From assembly GCF_900099765.1 (NCBI RefSeq), contig NZ_FNDX01000023.1, positions 30,023 to 94,022 on the forward strand: DNA of 64,000 bases, in the 5' to 3' direction. Origin of the DNA: Paenibacillus typhae. GTDB lineage: Bacteria; Bacillota; Bacilli; Paenibacillales; Paenibacillaceae. This document shows positions 9,701-16,471 of this stretch, piece after piece. The notes under the pieces were generated by a model. The model was not told the origin of the DNA, ran no database searches, and saw only the letters and a program-made list of their open reading frames with translations. The position numbers were made by a program, and so were the translations under genes. The stretch's first letter is position 1. Each line of letters begins with the position of its first letter.

Positions 9701-9823
9701 TACTGCTGCACATGAATCGCTGTTGCTGCTCAGCAGGGGATATGCTGCGGTTGCTGCGAGCAGGCAGATACAGAGAAAGCCAAGGGTTCTCGTAGCCAGC
9801 AGCCTGAAATCAAACAGTTTCAT
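6704..9823 (-). CDS. 7TM-DISM hybrid sensor histidine kinase with two kinase modules
   Basis: 1039 residues. Order: N-terminal membrane anchor (about 12-30), extracellular DISM-like sensing domain, a seven-segment membrane region (about 205-410), HisKA (about 430-505) with HATPase (N box NLLDNALKF, G boxes DTGRGIP and GLGLGLAI), receiver domain (Asp756 in IIDVMMP), then a LytS-type kinase module (His847 in KPHFLYNAINTI; NAVRHG; DNGKGM; GTGIGL). The HisKA motif reads TSNELRTPL: the phosphoacceptor His is Asn440 (codon AAT at 8504-8506). Autophosphorylation is therefore expected at His847 only, and the first module may be a signal relay. DISM ligands are often carbohydrates. Probable partner: the BTAD response regulator translated from the same message. 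Confidence 0.92.
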   Translation of the reverse strand: MKLFDFRLLATRTLGFLCICLLAATAAYPLLSSNSDSCAAVKPGMIDLSACTFDKDSTFTLDGKWEFYWNQLLDPANTSRAEGISYISVPGSWKTWTQRDYGRYGFATYRLQLLLPADNESFALKVNNIRNASQLFINGKPSGGSGIPGQTLNTTEPRNQPYSVTSPSVSGRAEIVIHASNFTYDSGGIAESIRIGTPEAVQALDKRNSVYDMMLVAGFAFISVYFLGQGLQRKEDYSSFQLAMYCFTIVLYMLTHSEKLLFDLSPSISYEWFSKLQLISGVIGFSFVAGYTYTLFPALYSRIFQRITFTYSIGFFLLTLVSSIRLYSRASSILLIFSLISIIYTFYVMLRAVLKKEIGSFYLLIGAIAAIIFTLSLTSNLVLGTGFYSIPPVSGPIFILAEGLFLSARHAHAYETIKQLSHQLARKDRDKDEFLLKTSNELRTPLNAIINISLSLYEGSGGSLSSSQREDMRLILGTGRRLAFMVRDILDYEQIKRERITLHWKQVDIQGIANIVIEVFQFLNIKEDIRIKNRIPPGVYQIEADEHRLMQILYNLLDNALKFTDRGSVVFEAERREDVISISVTDTGRGIPPERLESIFRDYEQVNEADSLESGGLGLGLAITRKLVELHGGSIKVKSAPGRGSTFTFAIPVSQPAPATAEPESRELLLTPVKPPPEAFEDDWKYPAIPLPQYNGGGEAGGDSPRILIVDDDYANLKALTNLLSLENYTITSIRSGKEALALLAEDRNFDLCIIDVMMPEMSGLELCRIIRKTFSPLDLPVLMATAGQQLHFNESAFRAGANDFIHKPYAWSDLKGRVKTLVDLRRSVAERLSSEIAMLRAQIKPHFLYNAINTIIWMSTRDNEKTRQLLYDLSHFLRGSFDFSNQETAIPFEKELELIEAYLSLEQARFGKRLSVQYNIEVSEFMLPPLIVQPIVENAVRHGLMEKIGGGTLVLTTSRQGGNIVITVADNGKGMSDEQLAYWMQDDYRSSPRQGTGIGLKNINRRLLKQFGHPLLLTRGQDGGIEVLIRIPWKDEVS

Positions 9824-10001
9824 ACAGACCTCACTTCGTAGGCTGGAACTTTTTCGTAAAATTCCGCATCAATTCGTCAATAATTTCATCATAGCCCTGC
9901 CAGCTTCTGCTTGTCCAGTCACAAGCGTCCGGTAAAGAGTTATTGTATAATTGAGGCTCATGGTTCGAGAAATTTTGAGTATGGTGAGGAGAGGGCAAGT
10001 G

Positions 10002-10622
10002 ATGTACTTATTGGATATATCGTCATGGCTGACGGAGGAGCGGCTCCGGGCGCTGCTGGAGCAATACAGGACGCTCGGGCCGCTGCCCGGAATTGGGCTG
10101 ACCTTTATGAAATCCTTCGTTCCGCCGCTGCCGACCATTGCCATTGTAGGCTTGAACGGGGCGGTATACGGCTTATGGCTTGGCTTCTTATATTCCTGGC
10201 TGGGACTGGTAGCAGGCTGTGCGGCGACCTTTCTGATCATCCGGAAGATCGCCTCGCATCCCTACCTGCAAAAGTGGGCCCGCCGGCCCAAGGTAGCCAG
10301 AAGCATGATCTGGGTGCGCCAGAGCGGCTTCAGTTATGTTTTTCTGCTCAGCCTGTTTCCGGTTGGCCCGTTTGTCGTCATCAATATGGCCGCGGGGCTG
10401 GCCGGAATGCGCCTGCGCTCCTATCTGCTGGCCATTGGTGCAGGCAAAGCGATTATGGTGTTCGCCGTGTCCTATATCGGCAATGATGTTCAGCGGTTTA
10501 TCCGTAATCCGTGGGAGATTATCTATGTGCTGCTGTTTATCGGTCTCTCATTATGGTGTGTGAAAACAATCGAAACCCGGTTTGCCCGGGCGGCGGGGGG
10601 AGATCCGTTACACCATGAATAG
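10002..10622 (+). CDS. TVP38/TMEM64 (DedA-like, VTT domain) membrane protein
   Basis: 206 residues, polytopic. The VTT/SNARE-associated core is recognisable: FVPPLPTIAIVGLNGAVYG, a GLVAGCAATFLIIRK helix, FVFLLSLFPVGPFVVINMAAGLAGM, and a C-terminal helix IIYVLLFIGLSLWC. Relatives act in the membrane, with proposed roles in lipid scrambling or undecaprenyl-phosphate handling; the specific role is unknown. Start: the frame opens with TTG at 9951, but ATG 10002 has GAGGAGAGGG ahead of it and is preferred. A TATAAT at 9946-9951 is a possible -10 box. The 3' end overlaps the convergent gene by 15 bases. Confidence 0.85.
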   Translation: MYLLDISSWLTEERLRALLEQYRTLGPLPGIGLTFMKSFVPPLPTIAIVGLNGAVYGLWLGFLYSWLGLVAGCAATFLIIRKIASHPYLQKWARRPKVARSMIWVRQSGFSYVFLLSLFPVGPFVVINMAAGLAGMRLRSYLLAIGAGKAIMVFAVSYIGNDVQRFIRNPWEIIYVLLFIGLSLWCVKTIETRFARAAGGDPLHHE

Positions 10623-12194
10623 GCGGCGGATTGCAGATTCTGTCTCTGTCTGGCCAGAGTGGTGGAGCCAGCTGTTCGTAGCACCGCTGTAGCTGTAATC
10701 CTGCCCCCACTCCATTCCGCGGACAGTGATATTCTGAACAGCTTCTATGATGGAGTCGACTTCAGCTTCGCTCATAATGGGGTGCAGGGAGATGCGGACC
10801 CAGCCCGGCTTGGAGGACTGGTCACCGGCATGCAGATCCTGGACAATCAGCTCGGACTGCTTACGGTCAAGCCCCAGCAGATAATGACCATAGGGGCCGG
10901 CGCAGGAGCAGCCGCCTCGCGCCTGGATGCCAAAGCGGTCATTTAGCAGCCTTACGGCGAGATTGTAATGGATATCCTGCAGGGTGAACGATACGATGCC
11001 ATGACGCTCTGTCTGTCCGCCAGCGAGGATAGAGCAGCCGGGAATCCGGCCAAGTCCGGACAGGAGCCGCAGGCACAGCTCCTGCTCCCGCAGCCTCATC
11101 CATTCCCCGCTGCCGTTCATCCGCTCCTTCAGCTTTATACAGAGCGCGGTGCGGATCGCCTGCATGAACCCCGGTGTCCCTCCGTCTTCACGTACCTCCA
11201 CGTCAGCGATGTAGCGCCGGCCGCCCCAGGGGTTGACCCACACCACAGTTCCGCCTCCGGGTTCATCGGGCAGCCTGCCGCAGCAGAGCCCGGCGTCAAA
11301 GAGCAGGACTCCGCCGGTACCGGGACCGCCGAGAAATTTATGCGGAGAGAAAAAAACAGCGTCGAGCTTCTCCAGCGGCGAGGCGGGGTGCATATCAATA
11401 GCCGTATAAGGTGCGCTCGCGGCAAAGTCAATAAAGCAGAGACCCCCGTGACGGTGCATGGCCGCGGCCAGTTTGGCGTAGGGGGTCTCAATTCCGGTTA
11501 CGTTGGAGCAGGCGGTAAAGGAGCCGATCTTGAAACGGCGGTTCCGGTAATGGAAGAGCAGCTCTTCCAGGGCAGCCGGGTTTATGTTGCCGTCCGCTCC
11601 GGCAGGGACTGTAATGACATCCCCGATTCCCTCGTGCCAGGGCAGCAGGTTGGAATGATGCTCCATATGACTGACAAAGATGACCGGGCGTTCCTCCGGC
11701 GGACAATGGAAGCTCTGGCGCTGCCACTCGGGCAGCTTCAGGCCCATCAGCCGCTGCAGCTTGTTGACCGCGCCGGTTGTGCCGTTGCCGCAGAAGAGCA
11801 GAACATCCTCTGGTCCTGCATGAACATGCTGTCTGATGATGCTGCGCGCCTCATTGTAAGCCATTGTCATCGTCAGCCCGGTGCTGTTGGAATCGGTATG
11901 CGGATTGCTGACATAAGGGCCGAAAGATTCCTGGATCTGGCGCTCGATCGGCTCATATAGGCGCCCGCTGGCCGTCCAGTCAGCGTAAATCAGCGGCTTG
12001 CGCCCAAAGGGTGTCGTGATTTGATGGCGGATGCCGATCGTATGCTCGCGAAATGCGGTGAAATGTGCCGCAAGCGAAGCCGGGGCCTCCTTGGGGAAGG
12101 CAGGGTTGATGGTTAGCACGGGCAATCCCTCCAGCCGGTTATTTCTGGCTGACACCGCTGCCGGCTGTTTCCTGGTAGATTCCGGCTGTGTCAT
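10608..12194 (-). CDS. Class V aminotransferase, cysteine-desulfurase-like
   Basis: 528 residues, longer than IscS/SufS (about 400) because of extensions at both ends. PLP fold type I: HTDSN near the start of the large domain, GNGTTGAVNKL phosphate-binding turn, FVSHMEHHSNLLPW, and SPHKFLGGPGTGG with PLP lysine Lys286. A flexible-loop cysteine pair Cys429/Cys431 (GGCSCAGPYGHYLLG) sits where desulfurases carry the persulfide Cys. It may therefore move sulfur from cysteine, and the gene just upstream encodes a DsrE-like protein with a candidate acceptor cysteine. Other class V activities (selenocysteine lyase, isopenicillin epimerase-like) cannot be excluded. The first ATG is used; the ribosome binding site is not strong. 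Confidence 0.82.
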   Translation of the reverse strand: MTQPESTRKQPAAVSARNNRLEGLPVLTINPAFPKEAPASLAAHFTAFREHTIGIRHQITTPFGRKPLIYADWTASGRLYEPIERQIQESFGPYVSNPHTDSNSTGLTMTMAYNEARSIIRQHVHAGPEDVLLFCGNGTTGAVNKLQRLMGLKLPEWQRQSFHCPPEERPVIFVSHMEHHSNLLPWHEGIGDVITVPAGADGNINPAALEELLFHYRNRRFKIGSFTACSNVTGIETPYAKLAAAMHRHGGLCFIDFAASAPYTAIDMHPASPLEKLDAVFFSPHKFLGGPGTGGVLLFDAGLCCGRLPDEPGGGTVVWVNPWGGRRYIADVEVREDGGTPGFMQAIRTALCIKLKERMNGSGEWMRLREQELCLRLLSGLGRIPGCSILAGGQTERHGIVSFTLQDIHYNLAVRLLNDRFGIQARGGCSCAGPYGHYLLGLDRKQSELIVQDLHAGDQSSKPGWVRISLHPIMSEAEVDSIIEAVQNITVRGMEWGQDYSYSGATNSWLHHSGQTETESAIRRLFMV

Positions 12195-12248
12195 TATGGC
12201 TCAGTATATGCCCGGTGCAGGAAATAGGTTAAAGCCCATGCAGATTAT

Positions 12249-12725
12249 CTAGATAAAGAGCTGCATGTCACTCTCCAGCGCATCCTTCAGGTAAGCCGAG
12301 GCATCCATAATTTCAACCTCCGGAAGCAGCTCTTCGGGCTTGAATCCCATGATCTCTACAGACAGCTTGCAGGCATAGAATTTGATGTTCTTTTTACGGG
12401 CGCCTTTGAGGAAGTGAATCAGCTTGGGTGCGTTATTGTCCTCCATCATCTCCTCCAGCATCATCCGGCCCAGGCCGCTGAAATTCATATGCGAGAGCGG
12501 CAGCTGCTGCGGCCCCTTGGGGGTAAAGACATCCATCAGCTTTTCGTAGACCGTCTTGTCCTCCAGGGTCATTTTTTCCGGATCGCGTACCAGAAACAAT
12601 CCCCAAAAAGCAAAAAACATCGTGACCTCAACCTCAATATCCCGCGCTGCATTAGCCAGAATCAGTCCGGCCATTGCCTTATCATATTCGCCGCTGAACA
12701 TCAGCAGATTTAGTTTTTTGTCCAT
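12249..12725 (-). CDS. DsrE/DsrF-like (DsrE2, peroxiredoxin-like) sulfur-carrier family protein
   Basis: 158 residues. Family hallmarks: N-terminal strand LNLLMFSGEYDKAMAGLILANAA, hydrophobic EVTMFFAFWGLFLV, and Cys119 in FYACKLSVEIMGF, the conserved cysteine that carries sulfur in DsrE2 proteins. Soluble or membrane-associated cytoplasmic protein. ATG 12725 follows GGCGGAGGTACACAAAG; an open frame further upstream has no signal. It lies 54 bases before the cysteine-desulfurase-like gene on the same strand, so a cysteine-to-persulfide relay from that enzyme to Cys119 is a reasonable inference. Confidence 0.85.
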   Translation of the reverse strand: MDKKLNLLMFSGEYDKAMAGLILANAARDIEVEVTMFFAFWGLFLVRDPEKMTLEDKTVYEKLMDVFTPKGPQQLPLSHMNFSGLGRMMLEEMMEDNNAPKLIHFLKGARKKNIKFYACKLSVEIMGFKPEELLPEVEIMDASAYLKDALESDMQLFI

Positions 12726-12845
12726 CTTTGTGTACCTCCGCCATTTCAGGATGCGGTTAGTATGCTTGCAGCGGCTGCGGTGTATGCCTGCTGTCACAAA
12801 GATGTACTTGTAGGCCCCCCCGTTCCCCCGCGTGTAGGCAGCAAC

Positions 12846-12871
12846 GAAAAAAAGCCCCCGGTTGGGAGCTT
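12846..12871 (-). terminator. Intrinsic terminator after the small membrane protein gene
   Basis: On the minus strand: AGCTCCC - AACC - GGGGGCT (12870-12853, one G-U pair) followed by a run of seven T. It lies between the genes at 12889 and 12725 and would limit read-through into the DsrE gene. Confidence 0.7.
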
Positions 12872-12888
12872 GCAATGCATGGCAATAA

Positions 12889-13212
12889 TTACCCTTCAGA
12901 GCTGTCCCGGTCAGCAGGCTCGCTCTCAGCCGGGCGGCGCAGGTCATAATGGCGGGCGGACCACCAGATACTGCCGGTAAACAGCACGATCAGTCCGAGG
13001 ATAATGGCAAACCGCCAGTCGCCGGCCTTGAAGTTCAACTGCAGAACAGTCAGTACCAGCGCGACCTGTGTCCAGACCAGCGTTCTTTTGCGGAAAGCGG
13101 TAATATTCCCTTCCATAGCGGGCATGCCGCGGATGATCCTGTAGGCGAGGATGGCCAGAATCAGCGCAAAAATGATTGTGCCGATCAATTCTGAATTGGA
13201 GAACGCATTCAT
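12889..13212 (-). CDS. Small three-helix membrane protein, unknown function
   Basis: 107 residues, not recognised. Three predicted membrane helices: ELIGTIIFALILAILAYRII, TLVWTQVALVLTVLQLNF and WRFAIILGLIVLFTGSIWW, joined by a basic loop (FRKRT), and a charged C-terminal tail rich in Glu and Asp. ATG 13212 has AAAGGAT upstream. The GGDEF-EAL gene upstream and the DsrE gene downstream are on the same strand, but a terminator separates it from the latter, so it may be a single-gene unit. Confidence 0.75.
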   Translation of the reverse strand: MNAFSNSELIGTIIFALILAILAYRIIRGMPAMEGNITAFRKRTLVWTQVALVLTVLQLNFKAGDWRFAIILGLIVLFTGSIWWSARHYDLRRPAESEPADRDSSEG

Positions 13213-13317
13213 CTTCTCGAAATCCTTTCGGGTTAACTTCCTATTGCGTTAGCAGTACAGTACAAGCTTATTATAGCGGTCCGCAGCCCTTTTACCAAGT
13301 GCAGACCGCGTTAGTTC

Positions 13318-15465
13318 TTATGAGGCCATTCTATTCAGGATTTCCTCCGCCGGGAGCGGGGGGGAGAAGTAAAAGCCCTGGATATGCGGGCAGTCATGAT
13401 TGACCAGGAACTCGAGCTGTTCCGCTGTTTCCACGCCTTCGGCGATCAGGTCATAGCCGAGCTGCGAGGCCACGTAGACAATCGACTTGATAATAGTTTC
13501 GTCAATCGAACTGATGCCGATGCCGGTGATGAAGGTCCGGTCGATCTTGATTTTGTTGACCGGGAAATGCTTCAGATAGTTAAGCGATGAATATTTGGTT
13601 CCGAAGTCATCGATCGAGACGATGATGCCATGGTCGCGCATCTGCTGCAAGAGCGGATAATGCTCCTCCAGCAGGGCTGTGCTCTCGGTAATTTCGAACT
13701 CCAGCACCTCGGTGTCAAGGCCGTAATGCTCAAGCACCGACAGCAGGTTTTCAATCAGATTGCGGTTGTAGAACCAGCTGTTGGAAATATTAATGGAGGT
13801 CCGCAGCAGCGGCATCCCGAGCTTCCGCCATTCGCAGAGCTGTCGGCATACCTCACGGATAACCCAGTCTGTCAGCTGGATCATCAGGCCTGCCTCCTCG
13901 ACAGCAGCAATAAAGGTACCGGGGCCGATCAGCCCCTTCTCGGGATGATTCCAGCGGATCAGCGCTTCTAGTCCGACCATTTTACCGGTAACAGCATTAA
14001 TCTGCGGCTGGTAATGCAGCACGAACTCTTCACGCTCCAGCGCAGAAAGCAGGTATTTGGCGATCATGGTCTTCTGCTCCAGCTTCTCGCGCAGTTCCCA
14101 GTCAAAAATGAAGTAATTGCGGTTCTCCAGCGACTTGGCCTGGTACATGGACATATCGGCAAATTTGAGCAGATCATCTGTACTTGTGGAATGCTCCGGG
14201 TACAGTGAAATTCCGATGCTTGTCGACAGGCTCAGGTGGGCACCGGCAATCAGCAGGGTCTGCGAGATCAAGGCGCTGATCTGTCCGGCAATGTCCGGGA
14301 TTTCCTCCTGCGGCAGATCCGAGAAGACCATGACGAACTCGTCCCCCCCGGTACGTGCGAACAGCTGGAAGGGAAGTCCTGCGCCCTTGAGCCGGCCGGC
14401 CAGTGTCTTGATGACCTGATCTCCGATGGAATGGCCGAGTGTATCGTTGATTTCCTTGAAACGGTTCAAGTCAAAGAAGAACAGGGTGTAGGTCTGTGTC
14501 GGCTCCGAGCATTGCAGCAGGCGCTCGAATTCATCCATGAAATACCGCCGGTTCGGAATATCGGTCAGGCTGTCATAATGGGCAAGCTTCTCATACAGCT
14601 TCTGGGAGACGCTGAGATCACGGGTGCGGAGATTGACTACACGCTCCAGCTCATGATTAAAACGGTTCTGATGCCAGTAAAAATACAGGATAAAGGCGAC
14701 GACCAGCAGACAGGCTATATCAATCCACAGGACGCTGCGGAACACCTCCCATTTTGTCTGGGCCGGAAGAAGCGTCCCCATCAGCCAGTGCTGGTTATAG
14801 ATATCGATCGGGGTGTCCACCAGTTGTCCTGCAGCTTTAGCTTTGTTGCCGAACAGCAGGCTATGGTCCACGTCTGTTACATAGACGGAAGAGTCCAGGG
14901 ACTGCATCTGCTCAGCAATATCCTCCACCGTTACCGTTGCGGAGACGATGCCGGCAAAGGTGTTGCCGTTATAAACGGCCTGCCGGATGACCATGCCGTA
15001 TTGGCCCTGAGCCAATATACGGGGGCCGTCAATGGTAATACTGCGGGAGCGGATCGTCTCCTGAATCATGCCGGATGAAGAAAGGGCAGGATCAAGCAGC
15101 AGGTTTTTATTCAGAATGGAGGTGTTGCCTGAAAGCGGATAGAGATAGCGGATAACACCGTCCGGAGCAATCACAATATTCATAACAGTGGTGCTGGAAT
15201 TGTTGTAGGCGGTGAGCAGATACTGGTTAATAAGAGCAGGCTCTGCGTCAAAGCCTACCGTTTGAATGAAGGAGCTGATTCCTTTGACAATCGATACTTT
15301 CTCTTCAAGGTTTGAGGTCAGTGTGACAGCCTGCGAGGATAGATCGGCTTTTTCGGCACGGTATTCCCGTTCTACCGATATGGAATAGTAATAGAAGAGA
15401 GAAAGCTGCAACACGACTAAGAAGCCGAGGATGATTGTTAAAGGCTTTTTGTTAATGAAAGCCAT
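13318..15465 (-). CDS. Membrane-bound c-di-GMP enzyme: CHASE-like sensor, GGDEF and EAL domains
   Basis: 715 residues. N-terminal membrane helix (about 8-28), extracellular CHASE-like sensor (about 40-240), second helix (about 246-266), then GGDEF domain with the active-site motif at 373-377 (RTGGDEF) and EAL domain with EAL at 500-502. Conserved EAL residues (TDWVIRE, NISNSW, EITES, IDDFGTKYSSL, KIDRTFI, AEGVE) look intact, so both diguanylate cyclase and phosphodiesterase activities are possible; which prevails depends on the sensor. No RxxD product-inhibition site five residues before GGDEF was evident. The ATG start gives a clean signal-anchor. Single gene in its orientation. Confidence 0.93.
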   Translation of the reverse strand: MAFINKKPLTIILGFLVVLQLSLFYYYSISVEREYRAEKADLSSQAVTLTSNLEEKVSIVKGISSFIQTVGFDAEPALINQYLLTAYNNSSTTVMNIVIAPDGVIRYLYPLSGNTSILNKNLLLDPALSSSGMIQETIRSRSITIDGPRILAQGQYGMVIRQAVYNGNTFAGIVSATVTVEDIAEQMQSLDSSVYVTDVDHSLLFGNKAKAAGQLVDTPIDIYNQHWLMGTLLPAQTKWEVFRSVLWIDIACLLVVAFILYFYWHQNRFNHELERVVNLRTRDLSVSQKLYEKLAHYDSLTDIPNRRYFMDEFERLLQCSEPTQTYTLFFFDLNRFKEINDTLGHSIGDQVIKTLAGRLKGAGLPFQLFARTGGDEFVMVFSDLPQEEIPDIAGQISALISQTLLIAGAHLSLSTSIGISLYPEHSTSTDDLLKFADMSMYQAKSLENRNYFIFDWELREKLEQKTMIAKYLLSALEREEFVLHYQPQINAVTGKMVGLEALIRWNHPEKGLIGPGTFIAAVEEAGLMIQLTDWVIREVCRQLCEWRKLGMPLLRTSINISNSWFYNRNLIENLLSVLEHYGLDTEVLEFEITESTALLEEHYPLLQQMRDHGIIVSIDDFGTKYSSLNYLKHFPVNKIKIDRTFITGIGISSIDETIIKSIVYVASQLGYDLIAEGVETAEQLEFLVNHDCPHIQGFYFSPPLPAEEILNRMAS

Positions 15466-15629
15466 GGAGTGCCTCCGATATCAGAAAATTCAACATTCTA
15501 TAAGCAATTTGGGCAAAAGTGGTTCCTGCACCACCGTCAAATGTCGAGATATGTCGTAGGTGTCTCTATAGCATGTCATTTTTTGTGTTTTTGTGCAAGG
15601 AAAAACCTAATAGCCTGGGGGATAATCAC

Positions 15630-15679
15630 AAAAAACGGATAAATACGATCCGCCTAAGGGCAGCTTGTATTTATCCGTT
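15630..15679 (-). terminator. Strong intrinsic terminator of the acetate permease gene
   Basis: Perfect 13-bp stem AACGGATAAATAC (15634-15646) / GTATTTATCCGTT (15667-15679); on the minus strand the stem is followed by six T. It serves the gene ending at 15728. Confidence 0.88.
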
Positions 15680-15727
15680 GCTCTTGCAGGTACTGCTATA
15701 TGAATTTCGGCCAAAAGCAGCGTCAGC

Positions 15728-16351
15728 TTATTTCTTGAAAATACGCAGTGGCGCGCCGACCGGCAGGAAGGTGCGTCCGAAATGGGCGTTAAGCACGGAA
15801 GCTCCGCAGCCGTAGAGGGAAACCGCCGCAATCGCCATTTCCGATACCGCAGCCAGCTTATGGAAGAATTCAGCGGCAACACCGAAAGCATCCATGGAAA
15901 GGCCGAGGAACAGGAAGTCAATCAGGATGAAGATAATCAGCAGGACCCGGTTGGCTTCGACTGCACCGATGGTCATGAACAGGGTGAAGATCAGATAACC
16001 CAGGAAAACAAAGCCAAGCTGCTTGGGATCAACGCCTTCAGCCAGTGTTGCACCGAATACGCCGAGCTTAATCAGCCAGCTTGCGCCCATGCCGAACCAG
16101 AAGAAGGCGTACGCGCCGAATGCAGTCATGCCGAAGGTGTTATTGTGCTTGGCATCCTGAATGGAGGCGAACAGCTGGGCGAAGGCTCCGAGGAAGATTG
16201 CCCAAGGAATAGCGTAGCTGAGTCCTGTGGTAATTTCGAGCTTTTGTGAAGAAGCGACCAGGGTAACGATAGCAAGTCCGAATAAGCCGATGGCGCTGGG
16301 GTCGGCGGTAACGATTTTGACGGATTGCGTGGATGGGGATTGCGCTGACAT
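15728..16351 (-). CDS. satP: GPR1/FUN34/YaaH (SatP) family acetate/succinate permease
   Basis: 207 residues with six membrane helices. Family signs: DPSAIGLFGLAIVT near the N-terminus, a variant of the NPAPLGL motif lining the pore, followed by FLGAFAQLFASIQDAKHNNTFGMTAFGAYAFFW, typical of YaaH proteins (anion channel-like acetate and succinate uptake in the inner membrane). ATG 16351 chosen: GGAGG lies 11 bases upstream; a TTG at 16369 would be too close to that site. Single gene between two c-di-GMP enzymes, with a hairpin upstream at 16391-16421. Confidence 0.9.
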   Translation of the reverse strand: MSAQSPSTQSVKIVTADPSAIGLFGLAIVTLVASSQKLEITTGLSYAIPWAIFLGAFAQLFASIQDAKHNNTFGMTAFGAYAFFWFGMGASWLIKLGVFGATLAEGVDPKQLGFVFLGYLIFTLFMTIGAVEANRVLLIIFILIDFLFLGLSMDAFGVAAEFFHKLAAVSEMAIAAVSLYGCGASVLNAHFGRTFLPVGAPLRIFKK

Positions 16352-16390
16352 AGCAATTAAAGCCTCCAATTTTCAAAAGTGTACGCATAG

Positions 16391-16421
16391 GATAACAGCA
16401 CCCGCTCAGGGTGCTGTTATC
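16391..16421 (-). terminator. Perfect hairpin between the second GGDEF-EAL gene and the permease gene
   Basis: GATAACAGCACCC - GCTCA - GGGTGCTGTTATC, a 13-bp perfect stem without a clear T run. It lies 50 bases after the GGDEF-EAL stop and 40 before the permease start; could terminate the former or be a leader hairpin of the latter. Confidence 0.55.
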
Positions 16422-16471
16422 AGCTTGCCTATCATATCATATCGCCTTTAACTTGCCTATAAAAGAAGTAT

